This document shows positions 43,024-51,612 of a DNA stretch of 64,000 bases, piece by piece. The notes under the pieces are model-generated. The model saw nothing but the letters and a program-made list of their open reading frames with translations. It was not told the origin of the DNA and ran no database searches. Origin of the DNA: RGIG7213 sp045545665 (GTDB taxonomy: Bacteria; Bacillota; Clostridia; Oscillospirales; CAG-272); NCBI GenBank assembly GCA_045545665.1, contig JAZQBL010000025.1, forward strand, positions 1-64,000, written 5' to 3'. Positions within the stretch are counted from its first letter, which is position 1. Every line of letters starts with the position of its first letter. Both the position numbers and the translations under genes were made by a program.

Positions 43024-43200
43024 GCCTTCCTCCGAGAGGAAGGTGGCACGCGGCAGGGGTTCCCCAAAGCGAATGAAATGAGCTTTGGGGGTTCGCTGCG
43101 GAGCGTGACGGAAGGGGCCTGCGTAACTTTAGATTCGTACTAACTTTCTTGTAACGCGCTCTCCCTCAGTCAGTTCCGCTTCCTCCCGGAGGGAGCCTTT
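43024..43200. repeat. Dispersed intergenic repeat with paired hairpins
   Basis: It begins with CCTTCCTC-CGA-GAGGAAGG (43025-43043), followed by CACGC/GCGTG pairing across 43047-43107 that encloses CCCCAAAGC/GCTTTGGGG (43062-43090). It ends with an oppositely oriented end, GCTTCCTCC..GGGAGC (43178-43196), preceded by CTCCCTCAGTCAG. These end sequences resemble palindromic intergenic repeats common in gut Clostridia. No coding content. Confidence 0.6.
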
Positions 43201-43319
43201 GGTTACAGCTAACCTTAGAGGTATGGTCATAGTCATATGCCTTTTTAGTACAAGAGCGAAATTGGCGATAAAACAGAACTATAAATAAGAATTTGACGAA
43301 TAGATAGGAGGCACAATAA

Positions 43320-43838
43320 ATGGGATTATTTAGTTGGATAGGCAAAAAGAAAGCACCTAAAGAAACCCTCCCCATTCCAACACATCTTCAATCAATTTTG
43401 ATTCCAGTTGGCAGTAACAACAATGAATGTGAAGTAACAGGAACAATAAAATGCCATTGTGGAAGCGATGCTTTTGAAATCTGCGAAAGTAATGAAAGAC
43501 AACTGCTAAAAATAGTATGTAAAGAATGTAAAAAAGAGTTTGTTTTGTTCGATAGTGGAAAGCATGGTTGGAATGGTTTTGTGTGCAAAGATGATTTTCT
43601 CGACAGAGAAATACCACTTGAGAAAGTTTGCTGTTCTAAGTGTGGAGAAAGTAGTTTTAAGATAGCGCTGCATATATCCTCGCAAGGCAAAGAAGATTTT
43701 GCAGAAGAATGTTTGGCAAATGATGATTCTTTTTCTCAAGAAGATTGGGTAAATGCATTTGAATGGATTACCGTTTCTTTGTCGTGTATAAAATGTGGTC
43801 ATTGTGAAAAAAACTGGCTCGATTTTGAAACTATGTAA
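43320..43838 (+). CDS. Hypothetical zinc-ribbon protein
   Basis: A 172-residue protein with three Cys-rich knuckles: IKCHCGSDAF with CKECKKEF, then CCSKCGESSF, and SCIKCGHCEKNW near the C-terminus. They suggest one or two zinc ribbons. It starts MGLFSWIGKKKAPKE. AGGAGG precedes the ATG. It is AT-richer than flanking genes and lies beside an intergenic repeat, consistent with an accessory gene. Function not recognised. Confidence 0.7.
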   Translation: MGLFSWIGKKKAPKETLPIPTHLQSILIPVGSNNNECEVTGTIKCHCGSDAFEICESNERQLLKIVCKECKKEFVLFDSGKHGWNGFVCKDDFLDREIPLEKVCCSKCGESSFKIALHISSQGKEDFAEECLANDDSFSQEDWVNAFEWITVSLSCIKCGHCEKNWLDFETM

Positions 43839-43937
43839 ATCAGACCAATTCCAATTTATCGAATAGAATAGCAGTTTGAAAACCAAGCACCTTTTTATGG
43901 TATGATCAATACAGTGATATCAAAATGAGGATGGATT

Positions 43938-45680
43938 ATGAAAAAAATAATTGCTTTTATTTTATGTTGTGTTATTATATTCGGTGCCGTTTCGTGCGCT
44001 TCACAATCAGGTGATACCGAAGGCGAAAAGGAGAAGTATACGGACACCTCATCAGATACTGTTTACGAGCTGACGTATGATGATATTATCGGTCGTTACA
44101 CAGCACTTTTGAAGGCAAGAGTCAGCGGGGAAGCACTTGAAGAATCGGATGATTCTTCAAGTACCATAGAAAAAACACTTTTAGATATCGTTTGTGACGT
44201 TGAAGATCCTTCAATTATGGGATATGCCACGAAAGACCTCAACGGTGACGGCGACGAAGAGCTCGTTTTACTGAACAAAAACAACAAGCTTTACGCTTTA
44301 TTTACCGTACAGAACACCGTACCCGTTTTGCTTTTGAAACTTGATACGCTGTCAGCCGCAATAGCGCCGGACGGTACTGTATATACATATCAATACGTCA
44401 AAGATCAGGGGGATCACACACAGATAAAAAAAATAATTGACGGGGTGCTTGTCGGCGTCGAATACGACGGTGTGATAAACGGCGAGAGCGTTACGTATTA
44501 TAAAACCGAAAACGGTGTCAGAACCGAGATCACACAAGAAGAAAAGCACTTGCTTGGTAACTCTCTTGAGTCGATTATGCGGAATCCGATGTATATAAAC
44601 AAAACTACGGGATTTCGGTTTGTGCCGGCTATACCCGAATCAGCCGCAAATAAAGCACCCGTTCCCGATTTTACAACGTACGACGGCGTTATAGCTGCAT
44701 ATAAAACGATCGTGGAAAGCTTTTCCGAGTATAAGAAATTGGATTGGATAAACGGAAAGTTTGATAATTTGTTTACGATCACCGATAACGAAAGCTACGA
44801 AGTTTTCCACCAAATATTCCAATGCGGAATAAGCAATATGCCCACGGAAGAATATCTCGGTAAAACATATGCTTCCGACGGAGATAATTCGTACGGATAT
44901 GCAAAAAAGGATATCAACGGTGACGGCACGGAGGAGCTGATATTGCTCAATGACAAATATGAGATAATTTCACTCTTTACCGAAAAAAATGGCCGCGCAC
45001 ACCTTGTTGACGGTGTATGCCATGCATGGATAGACGAAAACGGTAACATCAGAAAAGAGGTTGCAACGGGCGGACAGGTAAGCCGTGACGGTGAGTGCTA
45101 TGTCTACACCCTTGACGGTACAGTGTTGAAGACCGAAATAGCGGTCGGATATAAAGTAAATATATATCTGCAAAAAGAAGGCTGGTACAAGATCGAAGAT
45201 GGAAAGAAGACGGAAATTTCCGCACAGGAGGGAGAGGCGCTTTATACTGCGTACGATATCTTACCTTCGAGATATTCCGATAATGAATACACGAGAACGT
45301 TCGCGGATATAGAATTTATCCCCTTGTTTGATACGACCGATGTGGGAGAAAAACACGTCGGCACGTTTACAAACGCTTGGTTTATATATGGAGATACGAT
45401 CACCGTATCTTCATTCACCGCAGACGGCGTAAATGCCGTTATCAAGTTTATTTACGCGGAAGGGGAGTTTGATCCCGAAACGAATCCAGAACCGGTGCGG
45501 TATATTACAGAACTTAACGTTCGGGCGCTTCGATGCGGAAACAGATACACGTTTGAACAAGACGGCATAAAGGGATATATCGAGTTCGCCGTCGGTGCAA
45601 TATGGGTCGTCGTGACGGAAAGTCAAAACGAACACGTTGGCAACCGAGCATCTTTTTTTAATCGTCTTGATACAAATTAA
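43938..45680 (+). CDS. Lipoprotein with two copies of an NGDG-containing module
   Basis: A 580-residue secreted lipoprotein. The signal peptide ends in the lipobox GAVSC, with Cys20 lipidated. An acidic linker follows. Two homologous modules each contain the same turn: GYATKDLNGDGDEELVLLN near residue 95 and GYAKKDINGDGTEELILLN near 320. Such DxNxDGxxE loops resemble calcium-binding EF-hand or FG-GAP-type turns. The C-terminal domain is beta-rich. Function unknown; probably exposed at the cell surface. Confidence 0.8.
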   Translation: MKKIIAFILCCVIIFGAVSCASQSGDTEGEKEKYTDTSSDTVYELTYDDIIGRYTALLKARVSGEALEESDDSSSTIEKTLLDIVCDVEDPSIMGYATKDLNGDGDEELVLLNKNNKLYALFTVQNTVPVLLLKLDTLSAAIAPDGTVYTYQYVKDQGDHTQIKKIIDGVLVGVEYDGVINGESVTYYKTENGVRTEITQEEKHLLGNSLESIMRNPMYINKTTGFRFVPAIPESAANKAPVPDFTTYDGVIAAYKTIVESFSEYKKLDWINGKFDNLFTITDNESYEVFHQIFQCGISNMPTEEYLGKTYASDGDNSYGYAKKDINGDGTEELILLNDKYEIISLFTEKNGRAHLVDGVCHAWIDENGNIRKEVATGGQVSRDGECYVYTLDGTVLKTEIAVGYKVNIYLQKEGWYKIEDGKKTEISAQEGEALYTAYDILPSRYSDNEYTRTFADIEFIPLFDTTDVGEKHVGTFTNAWFIYGDTITVSSFTADGVNAVIKFIYAEGEFDPETNPEPVRYITELNVRALRCGNRYTFEQDGIKGYIEFAVGAIWVVVTESQNEHVGNRASFFNRLDTN

Positions 45681-45786
45681 TGCAAGGATCCTTTATCAGA
45701 AATATTCTATGCGTGGAGCAGATGATTAAATAATTAACTAATATTTGAACTTTTGTAAATATTGTGATATTTTTTTGACAAATATA

Positions 45787-45815
45787 TTGAATCGTAAAAA
45801 TAAATGTGATATACT
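45787..45815 (+). promoter_or_regulatory. Promoter of the 76-residue protein gene
   Basis: TTGAAT (45787-45792), 17 bp, TATACT (45810-45815). An AGGAGG lies before the gene. Confidence 0.6.
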
Positions 45816-45870
45816 ATCTCTAATATTGCACGCAAGACACTGAGCAATAAATATATAGGAGGTTAAAGGT

Positions 45871-46101
45871 ATGAAAAAAACTATTTGCAAGGTTGAATAC
45901 GATACAGAGATGTCCGAACTTATTGCGAAGTACACCAGCGGTGAGTTTGGCGATCCTGCAGGATACGAAGAATCACTTTATGTAACAGCAGGCGGAAAGT
46001 ATTTCCTTTACGTCAACGGCGGTGAAGAATCAATTCATCCTACGGAAAATATAGTAAGAATGTCCGCTGCAAAAGCAGAGGAATGGAAAGCGGCACACTA
46101 A
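45871..46101 (+). CDS. Small hypothetical protein
   Basis: A 76-residue acidic protein, MKKTICKVEYDTEMSELIAKYTSGEFGDP, with GGKYFLYVNGGEESIHPTENIVRM towards the end. No membrane segment or signal peptide. It has a strong ribosome binding site (TAGGAGG), its own promoter and a shared terminator, so it is very probably a real gene. I do not recognise the family. Confidence 0.75.
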   Translation: MKKTICKVEYDTEMSELIAKYTSGEFGDPAGYEESLYVTAGGKYFLYVNGGEESIHPTENIVRMSAAKAEEWKAAH

Positions 46102-46116
46102 GTTTGTTTATAAAAA

Positions 46117-46147
46117 AATTCCCGAGGAGATCCTCGGGAATTTTTTT
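46117..46147. terminator. Bidirectional terminator
   Basis: TTCCCGAGGA and TCCTCGGGAA around GA, flanked by A7 and T7. It serves the small protein gene on plus and the SPFH gene on minus. Confidence 0.88.
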
Positions 46148-47087
46148 ATTCTTCTGTGTTACTGATATCCGTAACTGTTTCTTTAATGCCTGAGCAGAGT
46201 CCTGCAATAGATTGAAGCTCGCTGGGTATTATTATCTTCGTTGACTTGCCGTCTGCGGCTTTTGCAAACGCTTCAAGCTTCTTCAATATAAGATAGCCTT
46301 CTTCGGGAGATGCTTCGTTTATCATCTTTATTGATTCTGCCATAGCTTTCTGTACAGCGAGTATCGCCTGCGCTTCACCTTCGGACTCTCTGATCTTTTG
46401 CTCTTTAACAGCTTCTGCTTTGAGTATCTGCGCCTGTTTTTCACCTTCTGCGGCAAGAACTTGGCTTTCTTTAAGACCTTCTGCTACGAGGATCTTACTT
46501 GCCTTTTCGCCTTCTGCCTTGAGGATGGCTTCACGTCTTTGGCGTTCTGCCTTCATTTGTTTTTCCATTGCATCTTGAATTTCAGACGGCGGTATGATGT
46601 TTTTAAGCTCAACACGGTTTACCTTGATGCCCCACGGGTCTGTTGCTTCGTCGAGTATGACTCTTATATGTGAGTTTATCGTGTCACGTGAGGTGAGAGT
46701 GTGGTCGAGTTCCATATCACCTATGATGTTACGAAGCGTTGTGGCTGTGAGATTTTCAATAGCTGCCAAGGGATTTTCAACGCCGTAAGCGTACAGCTTC
46801 GGGTCTGTTATCTGGAAGAAAACGACCGTGTCTATTTGCATAGTTACGTTATCCTTTGTGATAACGGGCTGGGGAGGGAAGTCGACGACTTGTTCTTTCA
46901 AAGATACCATCTTTTGAATTTTGTCGATAAATGGTATTTTTACGTGAAGTCCTGTATCCCATGTGGCATAATATGCGCCGAGTCTTTCAATGACGTATGC
47001 TTTCGACTGCGGCACTATTTTGATATTTGAAATTACTATTACAACGAAAAACAGTGCGACTGCAACTAAAATGTAAAATATTTCCAT
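46146..47087 (-). CDS. SPFH/stomatin-like membrane protein (QmcA type)
   Basis: A 313-residue protein anchored by one N-terminal helix (IFYILVAVALFFVVIVISNI), followed by the SPFH domain (PQSKAYVIERLGAYYATWDTGLHVKIPFIDKI, VDTVVFFQITDPKLYAYGV). A coiled-coil region rich in Ala/Glu/Lys comes next (AERQRREAILKAEGEKASKILVAEG). It forms large oligomers in the membrane and is thought to organise microdomains. It is paired with the NfeD gene upstream, the standard arrangement. Confidence 0.94.
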   Translation of the reverse strand: MEIFYILVAVALFFVVIVISNIKIVPQSKAYVIERLGAYYATWDTGLHVKIPFIDKIQKMVSLKEQVVDFPPQPVITKDNVTMQIDTVVFFQITDPKLYAYGVENPLAAIENLTATTLRNIIGDMELDHTLTSRDTINSHIRVILDEATDPWGIKVNRVELKNIIPPSEIQDAMEKQMKAERQRREAILKAEGEKASKILVAEGLKESQVLAAEGEKQAQILKAEAVKEQKIRESEGEAQAILAVQKAMAESIKMINEASPEEGYLILKKLEAFAKAADGKSTKIIIPSELQSIAGLCSGIKETVTDISNTEE

Positions 47088-47104
47088 AACTGTGACCTTT
47101 CTTG

Positions 47105-47536
47105 TTATTTATTTTTTACTATGACTTTTACGCCCTCGATTTGTTCGACGGTAACGACCGTACCGACGGGTATCGTTTCATCGTTTTGCGAGCGAGCCGT
47201 CCAGATGATACCTTTTATATTCACCTGACCTTTTCCGAGTATGTTGTTGATCTCCTCGGTTACAACACATTCCTGACCTATGCATCTGTCGGCGTTTGTT
47301 TTCACGGTTCCGTGCTTTAGTATTTTACGTGACAGTTTTCTTGTAAAGATCAATGCAACGGCAGACACTACGAGGAAAGCGAGTATCTGCAGCCAGAACA
47401 TTTCCGGAAGAAAACACCAGAGTATGAGAGATACAGCTGAGCCGAGGGCAAGCCATATCGTCGTCATTTGCGGTGTCACGATCTCTATAAGCACAAACAA
47501 CACGAGAAAAACTACCCATATGATCCAATATTCCAT
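47105..47536 (-). CDS. NfeD-family membrane protein
   Basis: About 143 residues. Several helices (YWIIWVVFLVLFVLIEIV, LALGSAVSLILWCFLP, LQILAFLVVSAVALIFTRKL) are followed by an OB-fold domain (GQECVVTEEINNILGKGQVNIKGIIWTARS). This is the short form lacking the protease domain. The ATG at 47536 follows AAAGGAGG and is preferred to a longer frame. It is operonic with the SPFH gene 17 bp downstream. Confidence 0.92.
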   Translation of the reverse strand: MEYWIIWVVFLVLFVLIEIVTPQMTTIWLALGSAVSLILWCFLPEMFWLQILAFLVVSAVALIFTRKLSRKILKHGTVKTNADRCIGQECVVTEEINNILGKGQVNIKGIIWTARSQNDETIPVGTVVTVEQIEGVKVIVKNK

Positions 47537-47683
47537 ATGTAATTCCTCCTTTTGTACTATTATACACGTTTGCGGCGTAAAAATCAATAATTTTATGAGA
47601 AATTATTGTTTTTTTTAATTCATTCGATTATCCGGAATATTACCCGCCTTGTTAGTTTTATCTCTTTTATTTTATTTATACAT

Positions 47684-47715
47684 AAAAATTCCCCCACCGA
47701 AGTGAGGGAATACTT
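47684..47715 (-). terminator. Terminator of the CBM9-like surface protein gene
   Basis: TTCCCCCAC and GTGAGGGAA (one mismatch) around CGAA; on minus it is followed by TTTTTATG. Confidence 0.75.
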
Positions 47716-47731
47716 ATGTATTTATTAAGGT

Positions 47732-49357
47732 TTACGCCTTTTTCTTCTTGATTACGAAGAATACTACTGCTGCTATAGCAACTACAACTGCTGCAACGAT
47801 ACCGATGATACCGCCAACGGGGAAGCCGCCCTTGTCATCATCTTTGTCTGTGCCTGCTGTGTTTGTTGTTACAGCAGAGGAATCAGCATTGTTTGTCGCT
47901 GCATCGTCTGTTGTTGCACCTGTTTCGTCTTCGGAAGGAGCTGTTGTAACGTCTCCGCCGTCTGTTTCATCGCTTACGCTGTTTTCGGGATAAGGTGTTG
48001 TGTATTCTTCATCTTCAAATACAGGGGGTGTTTCGCTGTAGTATTTGATCCACTGAATGTCGAATGTTTCGCCGACTGTGTCACCTGCGCCGTAGAAGGG
48101 GCAGAGGTAAAGCTTGGAGATGAACTGGGACCAGTCATCGTAGCCTGTCATATCGAATACCATTGTGTGCCACTGTCCGTCGTTAATAAGACCTTCTCCG
48201 AGGTCGCAGTCAAGGTCTCTGTCAAGACCTGTAGTCAAGGAGTTGAGGAAGTTGATTGCGAAACGGTTACCCTTTTCAGAGGATGTACGGTATCTGATAG
48301 CAACGTATTCACCTGCGTTGTCCATATTAAGACCCTGTGTAATGTCGCTTGAACCGATGATGGGATCAGCACCTGTAACTGTGAATCTTACAAACTTATC
48401 GCCGTTTTCATCCATATCTTTTGCTTCAACGGAACCGTTTGTGAGGTCGAACGTTGCAGCAGCGCCGCTGTAGTCGTAACGGTCAGCAGCGTCGAAACCT
48501 GTCTGTTCTTCTTCTTCGGGTTCTGTGTCAACGGGAATGTCGACGTCAACGTCGCCGTCGGATGCACCCTTACCTACCAAAGCGATAGCGGGAAGGTTCT
48601 TAACAGCCTTGGAAACTGCGATACCGTAGCCGAGCTCGATCTGCTTTGCTCCATCGTCTGTTGAGATATCACCATCACCCATGTTAAGGCAGAAGCCGAG
48701 GCGGAAGAGGTCTTCGTTTTCAGCCTTCTTACCGAGAACGCTCGTAAGATCAAGCTTCATTTCATAAGTTACCAATTCAGCATCCTTATCCCAATTAGCT
48801 GCAAAGTTTTCACCTGCTGTGAGCTTGATGTTCTTTCTTTCGCCCCATTTTGTATAGGATATCATGCTGCCGCCGGAAGCGGGGTCGTAACCGATACCGA
48901 TCTCAGCTCTGTCGAAGCCTTCGGGATCAGTTTCGATATCAGTAATTGCAACCTGGAAGGACCATGCGCGGAAAAGGTAAAGCTCGTTGCCTGCAAAAGC
49001 GCAGTTGTATTCGGATTTGGGAGCTTTTGCCTGAAGAGCAACGTAGAAATCGTTGCCGTTCCAACCCATGTAGATCTTCATATCGTTCTTGAGGTAGTTT
49101 TCAACATCTTCAAGTGTGGAGGGAAGACCCTTACCCTTTGTCCAGTTGAAGTACTCGCTGTAGTTTGAGAATGTCATAAGGTTGTATTCGCCGGCACCGA
49201 TCGTACCGTCCATTTTGGGGGCTGTCTTGATATAGCTTACGTCAAGACTGAGGGACTGTTCTTCTGTGTTGTTCTGGATCTCAACAGCCGCAAACGTTGA
49301 AACTGCCATAGACAGTACAAGTGCTGCTGTCGTGATCAAAGTAAGTATCTTTTTCAT
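47732..49357 (-). CDS. Secreted CBM9/DOMON-like surface protein with C-terminal membrane anchor
   Basis: A 541-residue protein with a signal peptide (MKKILTLITTAALVLSMAVSTFAA). The N-terminal domain resembles carbohydrate-binding family 9/DOMON folds: APKMDGTIGAGEYNLMTFS, MKIYMGWNGNDFYVALQA, AEIGIGYDPASGG. A second beta-rich domain (about 290-430) and a long Thr/Asp/Glu linker lead to a membrane helix (VGGIIGIVAAVVVAIAAVVFFVIKKKKA). There is no LPxTG motif. Probably displays a glycan-binding domain outside the cell. Confidence 0.78.
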   Translation of the reverse strand: MKKILTLITTAALVLSMAVSTFAAVEIQNNTEEQSLSLDVSYIKTAPKMDGTIGAGEYNLMTFSNYSEYFNWTKGKGLPSTLEDVENYLKNDMKIYMGWNGNDFYVALQAKAPKSEYNCAFAGNELYLFRAWSFQVAITDIETDPEGFDRAEIGIGYDPASGGSMISYTKWGERKNIKLTAGENFAANWDKDAELVTYEMKLDLTSVLGKKAENEDLFRLGFCLNMGDGDISTDDGAKQIELGYGIAVSKAVKNLPAIALVGKGASDGDVDVDIPVDTEPEEEEQTGFDAADRYDYSGAAATFDLTNGSVEAKDMDENGDKFVRFTVTGADPIIGSSDITQGLNMDNAGEYVAIRYRTSSEKGNRFAINFLNSLTTGLDRDLDCDLGEGLINDGQWHTMVFDMTGYDDWSQFISKLYLCPFYGAGDTVGETFDIQWIKYYSETPPVFEDEEYTTPYPENSVSDETDGGDVTTAPSEDETGATTDDAATNNADSSAVTTNTAGTDKDDDKGGFPVGGIIGIVAAVVVAIAAVVFFVIKKKKA

Positions 49358-49392
49358 AAAAATCTCCTTATATTTTTTTTGATACTAATCGC

Positions 49393-49421
49393 ATTATATA
49401 ACATTATCACCAAATTGTCAA
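49393..49421 (-). promoter_or_regulatory. Promoter of the CBM9-like surface protein gene
   Basis: TTGACA (49421-49416), 17 bp, TATAAT (49398-49393) on minus. A second TTGACA-like repeat lies 13 bp further upstream. Confidence 0.82.
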
Positions 49422-49449
49422 TAAGAAATTGTCAACAAAAACTGAATAT

Positions 49450-50127
49450 TTACCAAACAAAAGTCTCTTTTGCTCGTTTTGTCATTTCAACAACGGCACC
49501 GCCGATGTCTTCTGCGCCGAAAATAGAGGAACCTGCAACGATGACGTTTGCGCCCGCTTCCGTTACAAGATTTACGTTAAACGTATAAAGTCCTCCGTCA
49601 ACCTCGAGGTCGATATCTCTTCCCGACTTTTTGATAAGCTCACGTGCGACCTTACAGCTTTCGATTGCCGAAGGGATAAACTTCTGTCCGCCGAAACCGG
49701 GCTGTACCGACATTATAAGTACCATATCAACGTACGGCAGATAACCTTCGAGGACTGCAGGGTTTGTGTCGGGCTTTATTGAAATGCAAGGTTTGATACC
49801 CAAAGAACGGATATATTCAAGAACCTTTATTCTGTCGTGGCACGCTTCATGGTGTATCGTTATGATATCGGCACCTGCTTTTGCAAAGTCGTCGATGTAA
49901 CGCATAGGGTCAACTATCATCAAATGAACGTCGAACACCTGGTTTGAGTGCTTGCGAAGCGTTTGAGGTACTATCTTGCCAAAAGATATGTTAGGTACGA
50001 AAATACCGTCCATTACGTCAATGTGCAAGTATTCGGCACCGGCGTTTTCGGTTGCCTTAACGTCGTCAAGCAGATTGTTGAAATTTGCCGATAAAATGGA
50101 CGGAGCCATTTTTATTCTTCTTTCCAT
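49450..50127 (-). CDS. rpe: Ribulose-phosphate 3-epimerase
   Basis: Interconverts ribulose-5-phosphate and xylulose-5-phosphate in the pentose phosphate pathway. The 225-residue TIM barrel shows APSILSANFNNLLDDV, HIDVMDGIFVPNISFG, DVHLMIVDP, SVQPGFGGQKFIP and LEVDGGL, which covers the metal and phosphate sites. The ATG at 50127 with GAAAGG upstream was preferred to an upstream in-frame start. It has a perfect divergent promoter. Confidence 0.96.
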   Translation of the reverse strand: MERRIKMAPSILSANFNNLLDDVKATENAGAEYLHIDVMDGIFVPNISFGKIVPQTLRKHSNQVFDVHLMIVDPMRYIDDFAKAGADIITIHHEACHDRIKVLEYIRSLGIKPCISIKPDTNPAVLEGYLPYVDMVLIMSVQPGFGGQKFIPSAIESCKVARELIKKSGRDIDLEVDGGLYTFNVNLVTEAGANVIVAGSSIFGAEDIGGAVVEMTKRAKETFVW

Positions 50128-50169
50128 TTGTCTTTTCCTTTCTGAATTTTCGTTTGTATTCAACTAAAT

Positions 50170-50198
50170 ATTATACCTTATGCGATGCGTTTTGTCAA
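50170..50198 (-). promoter_or_regulatory. Promoter of rpe
   Basis: TTGACA (50198-50193), 17 bp, TATAAT (50175-50170) on minus. Confidence 0.85.
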
Positions 50199-50222
50199 TA
50201 GTTTTGCTGTAAGCTTTTGTAC

Positions 50223-50251
50223 TTGACAAATGGCGTTTTTGAAGGTATAAT
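50223..50251 (+). promoter_or_regulatory. Promoter of the NlpC/P60-like lipoprotein
   Basis: TTGACA (50223-50228), 17 bp, TATAAT (50246-50251), 32 bp before the start codon. Confidence 0.87.
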
Positions 50252-50282
50252 GATAGAGTAATAAATGAAAGGAAGATACCAA

Positions 50283-51566
50283 ATGAGAAAAAATTTAATA
50301 AGAATTCTTTGCCTGCTTTGTTCGGCTTGCCTTGTTTCCTGCGGCGGTGCGGATACGTCGAGCGATACGGATACTGATACGAACGTTCAAACAGACGCAC
50401 AAACGGACGCAGAGACTGAAGCACCTGTTGTCGAATGGACGCCTCCTACACGGGAAGAGATTGTTGAAACGCTTATGAAAGAGGGAAAGATCGTTGCCGA
50501 CTTCATACGTGATAACGGATTTACGTACGGTGATGCGTTCCTTAATCCGGCTATCAACTGGAAGGATCTCGATAAGGCGACCGCACTCAACAGAAACGAA
50601 AGACTTGTCTCCTGCGACAGACTCGTTATATGGATAATGTACCGTGCCGGATTCACCGACCAGGAATATTACCACGGCATAAACGTCTTGAAGATGATAA
50701 ACTATTGCGAGGATCACGGTTTTGAAAAGATAACCTCTGCACGTAAGCTTGAGGCGGGAGATATAGTATACGTCAATCCCGATGCAAAAGGTGATCCCCA
50801 GCACGTTTTCCTGTGTGCAGGACCTAACCAAAGATACGATGCAGGTTCAACTGCAAGAATAGACGGTTCAAGAGGTCCGCAGCCGTTCAACGAACCCGTT
50901 TCCGGCTTTATGTTTGCGTACAGACCCAATGCTGAAAAAATGCCTGATCCTTCGATGATGCATATATTTGAAGAAACGGATGAAAATACGGCTAAGGTAA
51001 GCGAAAATTCCGAGGTCGTTCATTCCGATGACGGCGGTGACGGAACATACAGTATCGGATATGAATACACACCCGGCGAGTCGCAGTACGAACTTCATAT
51101 GACACTCACTTCCGTGTCAAAAAATAATAAATTGAATCAAAATGCATCGTTCGTGGGAGCGAGACTTCCCGAAAAACGCGGAAATGCAAGAAAACCGGGC
51201 GGTATATTCGTTGCTTTCAACGATACAAACGAAGCAAGTCTGTACTTAGGATGCGGTACATATGACTGGACGTGGAGTACGGCAAATGCAAAGCTTCCCA
51301 TACCGGAATCGTTTGCGACACCGCATAAAATAGCGGTCGTTGATACAGGCGATGTTATAAAATACTTTATGTATACGGATGCAGGTGAGGAATATCTCGT
51401 ATGCACGATAAGAGTAAGCCACGAAAGCGATCAGATATCTGTACGCGATAACAGCGGCAAGCTTGTTTATGCAGGCGTTGCTTCAGTCGGAGAAAGCGGA
51501 TATTTCGGAGTTTGGACAAACTCGGCGCAAACAACTACTTCAGATGTTTCAATAAAGGAAGCATAA
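50283..51566 (+). CDS. Lipoprotein with NlpC/P60-like cysteine peptidase domain
   Basis: A 427-residue protein. The signal peptide ends at the lipobox LVSC (Cys20), and a Thr/Asp linker follows. Residues about 55-200 look like a papain-like NlpC/P60 fold: LVSCDRLVIWIMYRAGFTD with candidate nucleophile Cys111, and LEAGDIVYVNP..DPQHVFLCAG with His174. The remaining half is beta-rich and may bind glycans. The family cleaves peptidoglycan peptides, but activity is not proven. The ATG at 50283 follows AAAGGAAG; the in-frame ATG at 50265 gives a poorer signal peptide. Confidence 0.7.
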   Translation: MRKNLIRILCLLCSACLVSCGGADTSSDTDTDTNVQTDAQTDAETEAPVVEWTPPTREEIVETLMKEGKIVADFIRDNGFTYGDAFLNPAINWKDLDKATALNRNERLVSCDRLVIWIMYRAGFTDQEYYHGINVLKMINYCEDHGFEKITSARKLEAGDIVYVNPDAKGDPQHVFLCAGPNQRYDAGSTARIDGSRGPQPFNEPVSGFMFAYRPNAEKMPDPSMMHIFEETDENTAKVSENSEVVHSDDGGDGTYSIGYEYTPGESQYELHMTLTSVSKNNKLNQNASFVGARLPEKRGNARKPGGIFVAFNDTNEASLYLGCGTYDWTWSTANAKLPIPESFATPHKIAVVDTGDVIKYFMYTDAGEEYLVCTIRVSHESDQISVRDNSGKLVYAGVASVGESGYFGVWTNSAQTTTSDVSIKEA

Positions 51567-51569
51567 TAA

Positions 51570-51608
51570 AAACAGCCTTGAATTCATACTGAATTCAAGG
51601 CGTTTTTA
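51570..51608. terminator. Terminator after the NlpC/P60-like lipoprotein
   Basis: Perfect 11-bp stem CCTTGAATTCA/TGAATTCAAGG around TAC with A- and T-runs on each side; also usable by the converging CorC gene. Confidence 0.9.
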
Positions 51609-51612
51609 TTTG

